A stretch of DNA of 64,000 bases from Palsa-504 sp963756575 (GCA_963756575.1 CAVWOM010000019.1:248001-312000), one strand, 5' to 3'. Positions 15,858 through 25,913 are shown, counted from the first letter of the stretch. Notes: generated by a model from the sequence alone, not told the origin. Translations and numbers: made by a program.

Positions 15858-17228
15858 TCAATGCCGGAGAAGGCCCCTGATGCCACGCCGCCTGTTATCA
15901 CCACCTCCGTAATCGGCGGCACCCCGCGACATCCGCTCGGGATCCCAGTAGTTGTGAATCGAATTATCGATCACCCACCGAGCCGCGATAACCGGCTCTA
16001 GGATATGCATCATGGCGTGCCACATATCCAGGTCGGCATTCCTGGCGGCGGCGAGCAGGCCGCCGATCATGGGAGGTGGCGCTCCCCATGCCCACCTGGC
16101 AATAACCTCAGCTGCAACCTGCCCGGTAAAATCAGGGATTACGACAATGTCGAATATTCGGGCTAGCGCATCCAGCTGAATATCCCAGTGCTCGCTTACA
16201 TGGTTGTACCAGTTAATTTCCGATATTATTTCCCAGCTCTTTGCCCGTTCCTTGTGGTTATCCGGATGGATGCCGGTGTCGAAGATCCTTCGCAGGATCG
16301 AATTGAATTGACCGGCGTCATTACCGACTAGCTCCAGCTGCGTGAGCAACTGGCTTACGGTGGCGTTCGCCAGGGGGTGCGGGTACCGCTCTCCTTGATA
16401 AGCGGTGTCCGGCTGCCGTCCGGTCCGGTCCAGCACGCTAAGCGGAGGCGGCGTTCCTTCCCTCGATGGCGCCAACGGCCTTATCGGTTCCTCCCCGGCG
16501 GGGGGCGGGCCCTCACCTCGCCGGGGCCCCTGGTCCGCGTAATACGCCTGATCGTCGTAAGGACCTCGGGCCGCACCGTCATGGATGGGCTCGAACCCGG
16601 AGGAGGCTTCCCGCGGCGGGTCCTCCACACGCTGCTGCGGGCTGGGCACGGGGACAAATTCAGCCGGCCCGGCTTGCGGCGGTGCGTGCTGCGAACCTGC
16701 GGCCGGCAGGGGATCGGCAGGCGGCCGAGGTTCTGGCGATCCGGCTCGCTCTGCTTCCGGCGGCGCGACTACCTCGCGGGCAGGTCGCGCAGCCGTGCGG
16801 TCCGGTTCCTGACCATGGCGGTCCGGTTCGCCGGCCTGGCGGTCCTGTTCCCGGGCTGGCGGCGGCAGCGGCCCGGCTGTCGTCGCCTGCAGGACCTCAT
16901 CACCCCGTGCTCCATCCCGCCCGGGTTCTCCTGATACCGTCCCCGCGGCTGCGGGGACTTCCAGCTTGGTGGCCCGGTTAGGGGACACGGGCACGAACGC
17001 CCCGGCCTCTTCGGAGATGGTTACCGGTGATTCAAGCGGCCGCAATCCCTCGCGGACCCGCTCGAGCCGCAGGTATACCGACCGCTCGGCGCCACAGCGG
17101 TCGGCGATGAACTGGTCCAGCTCATCCCCGCCCCGCTTCTGGTATTCGGCGACGAGCCATCCGGCCAGGTCGATCCGGTCGGCGTACGGGAGCCCGGGCG
17201 CCAGCGCGTCGGAGGCTAGCGGGCGCAC
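15858..17228 (-). CDS. Last gene of the large operon; unknown, Pro-rich linker
   Basis: A 456-residue protein I do not recognise. The N-terminal 75 residues (YADRIDLAGWLVAEYQKRGG to VYLRLERVREGL) are helical. A linker of about 190 residues follows, rich in Pro, Glu, Arg and Ala. The folded C-terminal domain spans about residues 290-430 and has many Trp and His residues (EIISEINWYNHVSEHWDIQL, DMWHAMMHILEPVIAARWVI). The start is GTG 17228 with GGAAGGA nine bases upstream; it overlaps the previous gene by 13 bases. The frame also reads upstream to 17891, but that part is a shadow. As the terminal gene it is a candidate effector or scaffold (inference). Confidence 0.7.
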   Translation of the reverse strand: MRPLASDALAPGLPYADRIDLAGWLVAEYQKRGGDELDQFIADRCGAERSVYLRLERVREGLRPLESPVTISEEAGAFVPVSPNRATKLEVPAAAGTVSGEPGRDGARGDEVLQATTAGPLPPPAREQDRQAGEPDRHGQEPDRTAARPAREVVAPPEAERAGSPEPRPPADPLPAAGSQHAPPQAGPAEFVPVPSPQQRVEDPPREASSGFEPIHDGAARGPYDDQAYYADQGPRRGEGPPPAGEEPIRPLAPSREGTPPPLSVLDRTGRQPDTAYQGERYPHPLANATVSQLLTQLELVGNDAGQFNSILRRIFDTGIHPDNHKERAKSWEIISEINWYNHVSEHWDIQLDALARIFDIVVIPDFTGQVAAEVIARWAWGAPPPMIGGLLAAARNADLDMWHAMMHILEPVIAARWVIDNSIHNYWDPERMSRGAADYGGGDNRRRGIRGLLRH

Positions 17229-17992
17229 CTTGATTTCCTTCCGCCACCGGCAGGCGGTGTCGGCGCTCCGTCCAGCGCCTGGCGGAATACGATGCCCGGC
17301 AGGCCGGCGGGGTCCAGTTCGCCCAGCGGCGGCTCGAAGGTGGAGAACGACCAGCCGCGCCCGGCCTGGCCGAGCAGGCGGCAGGCGATCCTGCGCAGCC
17401 CCCATAGCAGGGGATACTGCACGCTCTCGCGCAGTGGCCTCTGGATAACGACGTCCCTGATGCTGATCGCGAGCGGCGTGGCGGGGTCGGCCAGCGCGGC
17501 GGCGACTACTTCCTGCAAGCCCTCTTGCTTCAGCGCGTCCCGGTCGAGTTCCGGGGTTTTCTCGCGGGTCATGGCCTTCAGCGCGTCGCCGCTGACGGTG
17601 GGCAGCGGGGTGCCATTCGGGGCCTCGCCGGGCTTGAGGCCAACCCAGCCGGGCAGGCCAACCAGGCACAGCGCCACCGCCACGTCGGGGGTCAGCACGC
17701 TCTCCTGGCCGACCAGGACCCGCGAGACGGGTGGCCGGCCTCGCGTTCCGTCCGCGCGCTCTGCCGCCCGCTGGTCCCAGTAGCGCCAGGCTACGGCGGC
17801 CTGTCCGCTCGGGAACACCTGGTAGCACATGCTTTCCGACAGCCTGTCGGCGTGCGGGTGGCGGACCCACGCCCGGATACGCGAATCCCACGCGCGCAAG
17901 GAATCCGGCGACATGGAGCTCGCGAACGGCGAGAGGTCCTTCGTCTGGTGATGCCGGTACTCGATCTGATGGAGATCCTGTGCGTCGGGCAT
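17216..17992 (-). CDS. GAP1-like GTPase-associated protein
   Basis: A 258-residue protein beginning LHQIEYRHHQ and containing SFSPFASS-like text (DLSPFASSMSPDSLRAWDSR), VLVGQESVLTPDVAVALCLV near residue 100 and a helical second half. The opening QIEYR parallels QITYR in the GTPase gene just upstream. This is reminiscent of the N-terminal domains of GTPase-associated protein 1 in actinobacterial GTPase systems; I assign that by resemblance and position, not by a search. ATG 17992 starts one base after the GTPase stop, so the two are tightly coupled. Confidence 0.6.
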   Translation of the reverse strand: MPDAQDLHQIEYRHHQTKDLSPFASSMSPDSLRAWDSRIRAWVRHPHADRLSESMCYQVFPSGQAAVAWRYWDQRAAERADGTRGRPPVSRVLVGQESVLTPDVAVALCLVGLPGWVGLKPGEAPNGTPLPTVSGDALKAMTREKTPELDRDALKQEGLQEVVAAALADPATPLAISIRDVVIQRPLRESVQYPLLWGLRRIACRLLGQAGRGWSFSTFEPPLGELDPAGLPGIVFRQALDGAPTPPAGGGRKSRCAR

Positions 17993-17993
17993 C

Positions 17994-19861
17994 TCAGATC
18001 CCGATCAGCTGGGCTTGCGGGCCGGTGAGCACTCCCGTCATCGCCAGCATGGCGACCAGCGGGCGTAGCACCCGCAACGGTGTGACACCACGCGGGTACT
18101 TGCTGCTCTTCTCCTCGCCTTCCTTGCGCCGCCGGTCGCGAGGCGACATGCAGGGTGGTCTGCTGCAGACCTGGTACGGCTCGGCTAGCACGGTCGCCTC
18201 ATGCTCTTCCAGGTAAGCGTAGACATCGGCGCTCTCCCGGAGGAACTCCGTAGGGTCCGCCGTCCCGTTTCCCGAGCGCAGCCAGCGTGCCACCGGTTCC
18301 TCGAAGCGCGCCTTGTCCGCCTTGTTGAGGACGATGGCCGCGCTGACCGGCTCTGGCTTGGCCCGGGCCCGCACGATGTTGAGGACGTTGCTGAACGTGG
18401 CGTCCCGGCCTTGCTGTTCTTGATGTGGTCCGGGTCGATGACGAAAAACAGCCCGTCGGCGATCCAGAGGAACTCTCGCGTCTTGTCCGTGTTCGCCTGG
18501 GCCAGGACGCCACCGGAGACGTCGAACAGCGCTACCACCCGTTCCGGCCCGTTGCCGTGCCTGATGATGAATGCGTCCGCGATCTGGGTGGTGGCGTCAT
18601 CGGGAGTCCCGGGCAGCGCTTCGTTGCGTGTGATCAGCGGCCGCACCGAGTTCTCGAGGAACCGCTGGTGCATGGCGGGGTCCAGCGGCTGGACGTCTAC
18701 CCGGTAATCCGACAGCTTGCCCATCCCGCCGATCATGGATGCCAGCAGGTGGGTCTTGCCCGACTCGGTCAGGCCGACGAACCCCAGGAGCACGGGGTCG
18801 CCGAAGTTGCCGTAGCGCGCGGGAAGGTAATGGACAGCCATCGTCTCGGCCTGTGCCGACGGACAGCGCACGTACGCACCGTGCAGGTAGCGGGCCCGCT
18901 GGGTGGGGTTGACGTCAGGGGGGATCCGGATCTCCTCGTAATCGCCGTCATTGCCGTAACGCCAGTACCCCAGGGCATCCCAGTCAGGAATCTCGGCGAG
19001 GCAGATGGGGCACATCAGGACCGACGTGGCAGCGCGCACCGTCGTTGTTTCCTCTCGGTCAACGTTTCCTGTCCTTCGACGGGCGCCGGACGGCAAGCCG
19101 AGCAGCCGGCTGATCCGGGCGTTGTGGTCAGCCGCCTCAGGCACCCCGTGCTCGATGAGCGTCCGGCGCAGTTCGGCTGGGTCATCCGCGAACCGGTGCG
19201 CGAGGTCGGCCGCCACCGTGGCGAATCCTTCGTCAGGCCGCAGCAGCGCGGTGGCGTCCGGCCGGAACGACACCAGCAGTCCGGGGGTGTCACCATCTCG
19301 GCTGGGGGCGGGCACATAGGTGAGAAAGGAAACCGGCCGGTCGTCGCCGATCATCCGCAGGATGCTGATGAGGCCCCACATGACCGCGTCCGGAAGCTCA
19401 GGCGAGGCCCAGGGCATGGTCACCCGCCGCTCGCGCTGCAGGGCGTGAGCGAGCACCGGGATGAGCGTGCTTATCGCGGCCGCGGAGCGCGCCCGGTCCC
19501 GCAGCTCACCCTGGCGTGCACCTGCCATCCCGCCTGCCCGGCGGGCTACCTGGGACGCTTCGTGCTCAGCAAGCTCCAGCGCGTAGGTTCCGGTCAGCGA
19601 GGCGGAGAGGCCCGCCAGCACGAACGCGTACTCCCAGCCCAGGCGTGACCTGTCGCTTGCCTGCCAGCGGATGAACGCCGCCTGCGACCCGAAGTCCAGG
19701 TAGGCACAGCCGAGAGGGCTGCCTCGCCGCAACCACAGGTCAAGCCGCCGCTGCCAGGTATCGGCCTGCTGCTGGTCCCGGATGGACGTTTCCGTCTGCA
19801 CGATGACCATGCCGTCGCTACCGCCCCGCGCCCGGTAGGTGATCTGGTCGATGCCGCTCAC
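17994..19861 (-). pseudogene. P-loop GTPase (DO-GTPase-like), one-base frameshift
   Basis: If intact this would be a 622-residue protein. The first 250 residues form an N-terminal region starting IDQITYRARGG. A zinc-ribbon-like CPIC follows near 283, with a further Cys near 331. A GTPase domain comes next, with Walker A GLTESGKT near 361, DVSGG (the DxxG motif) and IVLNKAD (NKxD). The frame breaks at 18404-18410: GCCGGGAC reads as GCC CGG GAC only if one base is added, after which RDATFSNVLNIVRARAKP and NKAD follow perfectly. Start ATG 19861 overlaps the upstream stop (ATGA). Everything downstream of the break is uneroded, so a sequencing error or a very recent mutation is likely. Confidence 0.8.
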
Positions 19862-20841
19862 CCAGCACCTTCCCCGGAGCTAGCCGGGCCCTGGCGGCCC
19901 CGGGTCCAGGCAATGTCGTCCCAGAAGTCCGCGGGGACCTGGGCGCCGGGACGTTTGTGCTCGCGTGTGCTCAGAAAGCTCATGCGGCCCTTGATCAGGG
20001 GTTTGCTGCCGTCAGTCAGGCTGGGGAGCAGGTGAGGCCGCCGCAGGCCGTATGTGATCAGGTCGCTGGCGGTGGGGCGTTCTTCGGGCGGGCCGAACAC
20101 GGCCCTGAGCATCCCTTTGAACATCTGCGCGAGGCCGATCTCCGTGAGCTTGCTGAATTCGTCGAGGTCCTGTCCGCGGCTGCGGACGTAGTAGGCCAGC
20201 CGGATCGCTGCCCACACATCGTCGGCCTGCCCGATCGTCCCGTAGCACGTTTCCGGCCGGGACTCCGGGGCTATCCAGGCCTGCGACCCGCTGAGCGGCG
20301 TCCGGGCGGTGCCGAAGGGCGCGCTCCGGCTGAAGTCCGTGATCTGCACCGACTCGTCGTCCCACCAGACCGTGTCCGGGCTGATCGCGCGGTGCGCGAT
20401 GCCGGCGCTGGCCAGCCAGCACAGCCCGGTCAGCAGTCCGATGAGGAATTTGTCGAACTCGTCGTCGAACAGGTTCGCGCCGACCTCACGCAGCGGCTCT
20501 CCCCGGTACGGCTCGAATAGCGCGTACGGGTCGGCCGAGACGGATTCGTCCCCGTACAGGCGCACGACCTCCGAGGGATAGCCGCTCCAGCCGGTCAGCT
20601 GATAGAGCCGCCGCCCGGCGAGGACCTCGTTGTCAAGCCGGGCATAGCCATCCGGCCGGCGATCCCCGCTCACCGGCCGGTGCTGGCGCAGTTCACGACC
20701 GTTCGCGGTCCCGTCCTGCAGCCAGACCTTCCTGGCCATCAGGAACTCCCCGGCGGGGAACTCCGCGTCATCGACCCGCGCCGCGATCTCCCCGGTCTCC
20801 CCGGTGACCCGGCGGAACGACAGCATGTCAGCCACCGTCAC
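19858..20841 (-). CDS. Pseudokinase
   Basis: A 327-residue protein with a protein-kinase C-lobe: FLIGLLTGLCWLASAGIAHR, then AISPDTVWW where active kinases have D-x-x-x-x-N, then QITDFSRSAPFG for DFG, and GSQAWIAPESRPE resembling the APE segment. The catalytic Asp is Ala and the metal-binding Asn is Thr, so phosphotransfer is unlikely; it may bind a nucleotide or a partner. The start is GTG 20841, overlapping the upstream stop (GTGA). ATG 20826 is an alternative. The operon also encodes an apparently active kinase, so this may regulate it or recognise its targets. Confidence 0.75.
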   Translation of the reverse strand: MTVADMLSFRRVTGETGEIAARVDDAEFPAGEFLMARKVWLQDGTANGRELRQHRPVSGDRRPDGYARLDNEVLAGRRLYQLTGWSGYPSEVVRLYGDESVSADPYALFEPYRGEPLREVGANLFDDEFDKFLIGLLTGLCWLASAGIAHRAISPDTVWWDDESVQITDFSRSAPFGTARTPLSGSQAWIAPESRPETCYGTIGQADDVWAAIRLAYYVRSRGQDLDEFSKLTEIGLAQMFKGMLRAVFGPPEERPTASDLITYGLRRPHLLPSLTDGSKPLIKGRMSFLSTREHKRPGAQVPADFWDDIAWTRGRQGPASSGEGAG

Positions 20842-22730
20842 GACTCCGATGCGCTCGATAGGTTGTCCGGGTCCGTCCGGCCCCAGTTCGACGAGGCGAC
20901 GCCGGACCGCAGCGGGACGAGGCGGAGCAGCCCGGCGAACGAACCAGACGAGGTCCACACCGGCTCGTCCCCGGGCAGCGTGCCGGCCAGCGCCTTCTGG
21001 TTGAGCCGCGAGGCGAACCGGATCGAGATAGGCGGCACCTCCAGGTCCAGGGCACTCAGGTCCTCCGGTCCGCACAGCTGCCACATCTCGTCGGTGACCG
21101 GGTAGAGCAGCGCGTCCCGGACCCCCGCCACGTCGTCCTCGATGACCTGCAGGGCGTCGTGTCCGCTGGTGCTCGCGAACGGCGGCTGGGCGGCCACGCC
21201 TTCCGCCTGCACCTGATGCGTCCACTCCGCGAGCATGGCGGCGGCCCGGCCGTGCGCCGAGTAGAGCGCCTCCTTGCCGCTCGCGCTGGGCGAGGCCAGT
21301 TCGGGTGCCATCGCCTGCAGCACGAGGTCGCACAGCACCGGGATGAGGTTCTCCCCGAGCCGGGACAGCCATGCTCCGCGCACCCGGCCGCGCCTGCTGT
21401 CCGCCATGCTCACATGGTCGGTCAGCGCCTTGCGCGTGCCGTCCAGCGCCGCCCTGGTCCCGGCCAGGTCCCGCGAGGTCACGCCAGCGGGTGACCACTC
21501 CCGGTTGGCCACCGTGAGCACCAGTTCCTTCAGCCCCTGCGCGGCGGCCCGCGCGTCATCGAGTCCCAGCTCGCCCCGGGCCGCCTCCGCCGTCATGCGC
21601 CGGGGCGCCCGCGGCGGGGCCGCGGCCAGCCAGGCGAGGAGATCCGCCGGGCACCGCTTGTCCACCTCCGGGAGGTAGCTCGCGCTGCCGTGCCGTGCGA
21701 CCAGGCGTTCCGTCGCGGTCAGGCGCCGTGCTACCACGGGAATCGGGTCACCGCCCCGGACCGCCTTGGCGACCGCGCGGTAGACGGGGGACTGCTCGAT
21801 GGCGGACCCGGCGAGCTGAGATGGATGGCGCGGCGCCGGCCCGGCCGCGAACTCCACGCCCGCGTTGCGGATCAGGTCACGCTGGCTGGCGGCCAGCTCA
21901 CCGCCGGTGCCGGCCACGCTGGCGTCCCGGAGCATCTGCACGGTGAGGTCACGCAGGTCCGTGAGCGCTTCACCGGCCTTGACGACGTAGCGCTGGACGC
22001 CGTTGTCGCGTTTGAACATGCCGCCCAGGCCTGCGGCTTTCTCCAAGGCGCGGGTGGCCTCACGGTCCATCTCGGCGATCCGGCCCAGGTAGCGTGCGAG
22101 CAGCCCGGTCTCGCCCAGGCTGGCGCCGCCCACTTGGGCCGGCAGCAGCTCGCCGAACGGATTCTCGCCGTCCGGGCCGTGTTCGCAGATGCGCCGGATG
22201 GCCACGGCGAGGGCGCCTGCGAAGGTCGCGGCCTCGTCGTCCGCCCCCGCGAGCCACAATCCGGGGCTGGCTACCCCGCGTGGCACCGTCTTCCGGAAAG
22301 TCTCGTGGACCCGGTTGAACATCTCGTCGACCGACAGCAGCTTGACGATGGGATGCTGGTCCGGCGTCGCGGGTGTGGTGCCGGGGTGACGGTTGGCCAC
22401 CGCGGCCTTGGCCACCCGCCAGTTAATGCCGCCCAGACGGCTCACCCACAGCACCGGCCAGCCCTGGCCGCCGCCGAGGTTGCCCGGCAGCTCGAGCTTG
22501 CGGCCGTCACCGGTCCGCGGGCCAATTGTCACGCACAGCAGCTTCTCGACCCGGTTGGCCGCGTCGATGTGCTGATAGACGGCCGCGTGCTCGTCAAGCA
22601 GGGCAGTGTCGTCGAGCACCAGCAGCCTCTCCAGCCGGTCCGGCCCGGTATCGAGGTCGAGAAGTGCGTCTGCGGCCTGTCTGGCGCCGGCCGCGGGCAA
22701 GCCGGACAGCGCCAGGATCTCGACGGTCAT
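20838..22730 (-). CDS. Unknown protein paired with the tubulin-like gene
   Basis: A 630-residue cytoplasmic protein with no signal peptide or membrane segment that I do not recognise. The N-terminal 150 residues alternate strands and helices (MTVEILALSGLPAAGARQAA, LERLLVLDDTALLDEHAA, VEKLLCVTIGPRTG) like a Rossmann-type fold without a P-loop. The rest is mostly helical. Start ATG 22730 overlaps the tubulin-like stop and its own stop overlaps the pseudokinase start, so the three should be made together and may form a complex. Confidence 0.65.
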   Translation of the reverse strand: MTVEILALSGLPAAGARQAADALLDLDTGPDRLERLLVLDDTALLDEHAAVYQHIDAANRVEKLLCVTIGPRTGDGRKLELPGNLGGGQGWPVLWVSRLGGINWRVAKAAVANRHPGTTPATPDQHPIVKLLSVDEMFNRVHETFRKTVPRGVASPGLWLAGADDEAATFAGALAVAIRRICEHGPDGENPFGELLPAQVGGASLGETGLLARYLGRIAEMDREATRALEKAAGLGGMFKRDNGVQRYVVKAGEALTDLRDLTVQMLRDASVAGTGGELAASQRDLIRNAGVEFAAGPAPRHPSQLAGSAIEQSPVYRAVAKAVRGGDPIPVVARRLTATERLVARHGSASYLPEVDKRCPADLLAWLAAAPPRAPRRMTAEAARGELGLDDARAAAQGLKELVLTVANREWSPAGVTSRDLAGTRAALDGTRKALTDHVSMADSRRGRVRGAWLSRLGENLIPVLCDLVLQAMAPELASPSASGKEALYSAHGRAAAMLAEWTHQVQAEGVAAQPPFASTSGHDALQVIEDDVAGVRDALLYPVTDEMWQLCGPEDLSALDLEVPPISIRFASRLNQKALAGTLPGDEPVWTSSGSFAGLLRLVPLRSGVASSNWGRTDPDNLSSASES

Positions 22731-25700
22731 CCAGCGGCTCCCGCTTCCACGGTCCGTTCGAGTTCGCGCAGGGTGGGGGCGGCGGGCGCGTCGACGTGCA
22801 GGAACTCCTGGTCGAGGGCCGCGGGCAGGGTATCCGCCCAGAACGAGCGCATCTGCATGGCGCGGTACTGCTGATTGGCGGTCTGCCTCTTCATCATGTC
22901 GTCGAGGAGCTCGATCTGCCCCTCGGCGAGGTCCCGCACCACCAGGTACAGCTCGTGCGGTGGCTCTGGCCTGCCGCGCAGGCCGGCTGGCACTTCCTGC
23001 ATCAGCTTCGCGCAGAACGCCCGGTGCATGTCATCGTCGTCCAGCGCCCACAGCTCGTAGGCGCGCAGCAGGCTGCCCCACGAGGACGCGGTGCTCAGCG
23101 GGGTCAGCGGCAGGGTCATGGTCACGCCCCCGCCGAGCTGGACGTTGATCCGTTCGGGTGACGCCTTGGGGCCGATGATCGCCGCCCGGCCGTTCCACAG
23201 CGCGCACAAGATCCGGTGCAGGATCTCGATCCGGTGGTGCTCGCGCGTGGCCAGGTAGCCGAAGTCGTAGCCGGTCCGCTGCCGCCAGCGCAGCAGGTCG
23301 GTCGGCCGCGGCTCGCCCAGCGCGCCGGCCCACAGCCGCAGCACGTCACGGACCTCGTCGACCTCGGTGACACCCATCGCGGTGCGGAAGAGCACGACCG
23401 AGATCGACTCGGTCCGGGTGTGCCGGTAGTCCTCGGTGACCCTCGGGCCCTTCGGCAGGGCGACCGAGGACTTGAGGTAGTTCTCGATGACCTCGCTCTC
23501 CGCGTCCGCGGGGTAGGTGATCAGTACCTTCATCGGGCCGCTGCCCTGCGGCGTGAAGTTGGCGGGCAGCAGTCCCGCGAGCTTGCCGCGGAAACCGTCC
23601 GCGTACTCCGGGTCGATGGTGGGCCCCGACCCGTGACCGTGCCCGGCCGCATCCGTCAGGAGGTCATGCAACCGGGGAAGAATGGGCTGGTCGCCCGGGG
23701 TCGCGGCCCGCAGGAACTTCTTGATCTCGGTCTTGATCCGCTCCCGCAGGAACGAGATGGCGGTCCCGGGTGAGTGCTCGACGCTGGTCCGGAACACGTC
23801 CTTCCACGTCTCGGCCCCGACCAGGGCACGCAGCACGATGTCCTCGTTGGAGTTGATCTCGATCGCGCCGTCCTTGGCCAGCTGGTCCCTGAGCCGCCGG
23901 TAGACCTGCTGGTAGAAATGCTCCATCCCGCCGCTGCTGGACGGCAGCATGTAAGACACGCCGACGCGCTTGCGGTAAAGCTCGCTCGAGCGCCTCGCGA
24001 AGTCCTCCACGTCCGCGCTGGCGAAGTCGGCCAGCGCTCGCGTCAGCCCGCTGATGTCCCGCTCCACCTGCTCCAGCGGGCGAGTCCACCGCGGCGTGTG
24101 GATGCTCCAGGCGTGTGCCCACATCACCTTCGTCTGCCAGTCGTACCAGGCGGTCTGCTGGCCCCGGGCCCCGGTGGGAATCTCATCTGCCCACTGCACC
24201 TTGCGGAAAGGCCTGTCTTTCATCTCCGGGGACCCGGGCGGGTTGGCATTCCACCCCTGCTGCGGTGGCGTCGGCGCGGCCCGGCGCATCTGCAGGAGCC
24301 CGTGAACCCCGCCCTGCTCGATCTCGTTGAGGAGGGCGTGGTGGCCGATGACGACCCGCTGCAGCCTGAAGATGTCCATCTTGCCGAGCATGTCGCGGGC
24401 CGCGCTGCCGGGATCGAACCGGTCCACCATCGGGGGGAGATCCTGGCCGAGCCTGGTCCGGAGCGCGTCGATGCCGATGCGCATGGAGTCGCGCCGCTTG
24501 TTCAGCGCCGTGGTGATCTCCTTGGCGCCATTGACCGGCTTGGGGTCGGAGTACTCTTCGCCGTGACGGGCCAGCACCGGGTGAATGCCCGATCTCGTCA
24601 GGAACTCCTCGATGGAGTTACGGGTCGATTCCAGCTTGCCGTCGACGGCCGCGATACGGACGACGGCCTCCCGCAGCAGGCGCGACCCGACGATCCCGGC
24701 CAGCTCGTCCACCGGGATGGTCAGCGATGCGACCAGCGCCGTGGACACGCCGCGGCCGCCGATCCCGTTCTCGGCCGACACCTGCCGGTGCGTCGCCTCG
24801 TTGACGAAGCTGTCCGCGAACGACTGGTGGTGCTCGCCGTTCCGGTTGTCGTCTTCGGACATCTCGGTGCCCACCAGGGACAGCACCAGCGAGGAGATCG
24901 ACCGGTGCATGTCCTCGCGGGTGGCCCCGGCGGGCTGGGAGAACAAGAAGCCCGTCTGCATCGTGCCCGGCGTCATGGCGAGGCGCGCGTTGTCCGGGTA
25001 GGTGACCGCCACCTCCTCGGCCGTGACCGGCCGCCGGTCGGTGGCGCCGCGCAGCATGAGCTCGGCGTCGGCGCCGTTCTGCTGGTCCACCAGGCGGAAC
25101 AGGTCCAGCAGGGCCCGGCCCGCGTTGAGCTGGGCCGGGCGGCCGCCGCCCAGGCCATCGGCGAACGCCGACGGCATCAGCACCAGCGGGTAGAGCTTCA
25201 CCCGCATCTGGCTGCTGCGCGCCACCGTGTCCGCGATGATGTGCAGGTAGTCGTAGAAGATCCCGGCGCCGGTCCCGCCCGCCACCGAGAACGCCACGAA
25301 CACGTCCACGCTCTCGGCCGGCTTGCCGCCCATGGCCTTCAGGTCCTCGCCCGAGGTGGCCAGCTTGCCGACCGCCTGGCGGATGTCCCGTACCGCCGGG
25401 GCGATGCCTTCCATGAACGTGCCGAACAGGGACGCCCGCCCGATCGTCGGGAACTGGCCCGCCCCCCGGTGCAGCGGGTTGACCTTCGGCTCGTCCCGGC
25501 TCGCGGGCGGCAGCCAGCCCTCGACAACGTGCTCCGCCTGCAGCCGCAGCCGCAGCGCGAGCTCGGGATAGCTGACGATGTCCGGGACCAGGCCGGTCAC
25601 GTAGTGGGCGGTCAGCGCCGACGCGTGGACGTGCTCCGGTCCCGGCACCACGCGGCGCGGCAGCCGGTCGAGCTCGGCCTGGTTCATGTCCGCGTAAACG

Positions 25701-25876
25701 AACTGGAGACACGCAGGAAGCTGGTAGGGCAGCATGTTGCCCTTGTTGGTGTTCTTGCGGAAATCGTGGCCGTCGGGCCCGCAGATCTCCTCGCGCAGCC
25801 GCCGCTCGAGCTCGGCGCCGATATCGCAGCCGGTGCCGCCCAGGCCGACGAACAAGACGGGCTGATACAGCTTCAT
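22727..25876 (-). CDS. Tubulin-like protein (Tubulin_2 type), 1049 residues
   Basis: The first 17 residues hold the nucleotide-binding turn FVGLGGTGCD. Near residue 197-205 is the tubulin/FtsZ signature loop as VAGGTGAGIFYDYL. The N-terminal 400 residues therefore look like a GTP-binding tubulin-like domain. The remaining 650 residues are long helical regions of unknown fold, much larger than FtsZ. Whether it polymerises cannot be told. ATG 25876 has GAGGAAGAGGGGG in front. It follows the surface vWA gene by 37 bases and overlaps the next gene (ATGA). Confidence 0.82.
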   Translation of the reverse strand: MKLYQPVLFVGLGGTGCDIGAELERRLREEICGPDGHDFRKNTNKGNMLPYQLPACLQFVYADMNQAELDRLPRRVVPGPEHVHASALTAHYVTGLVPDIVSYPELALRLRLQAEHVVEGWLPPASRDEPKVNPLHRGAGQFPTIGRASLFGTFMEGIAPAVRDIRQAVGKLATSGEDLKAMGGKPAESVDVFVAFSVAGGTGAGIFYDYLHIIADTVARSSQMRVKLYPLVLMPSAFADGLGGGRPAQLNAGRALLDLFRLVDQQNGADAELMLRGATDRRPVTAEEVAVTYPDNARLAMTPGTMQTGFLFSQPAGATREDMHRSISSLVLSLVGTEMSEDDNRNGEHHQSFADSFVNEATHRQVSAENGIGGRGVSTALVASLTIPVDELAGIVGSRLLREAVVRIAAVDGKLESTRNSIEEFLTRSGIHPVLARHGEEYSDPKPVNGAKEITTALNKRRDSMRIGIDALRTRLGQDLPPMVDRFDPGSAARDMLGKMDIFRLQRVVIGHHALLNEIEQGGVHGLLQMRRAAPTPPQQGWNANPPGSPEMKDRPFRKVQWADEIPTGARGQQTAWYDWQTKVMWAHAWSIHTPRWTRPLEQVERDISGLTRALADFASADVEDFARRSSELYRKRVGVSYMLPSSSGGMEHFYQQVYRRLRDQLAKDGAIEINSNEDIVLRALVGAETWKDVFRTSVEHSPGTAISFLRERIKTEIKKFLRAATPGDQPILPRLHDLLTDAAGHGHGSGPTIDPEYADGFRGKLAGLLPANFTPQGSGPMKVLITYPADAESEVIENYLKSSVALPKGPRVTEDYRHTRTESISVVLFRTAMGVTEVDEVRDVLRLWAGALGEPRPTDLLRWRQRTGYDFGYLATREHHRIEILHRILCALWNGRAAIIGPKASPERINVQLGGGVTMTLPLTPLSTASSWGSLLRAYELWALDDDDMHRAFCAKLMQEVPAGLRGRPEPPHELYLVVRDLAEGQIELLDDMMKRQTANQQYRAMQMRSFWADTLPAALDQEFLHVDAPAAPTLRELERTVEAGAAG

Positions 25877-25913
25877 TGTCCCCCTCTTCCTCTTCTCGGA
25901 GTCTGCTTCGCCG

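Noticed and set aside
17216..17228. A second frameshift in the large operon between the GAP1-like gene and the last gene
   Set aside because: The frame change is better explained by a separate gene: GTG 17228 has a GGAAGGA ribosome site and overlaps the previous stop by 13 bases.
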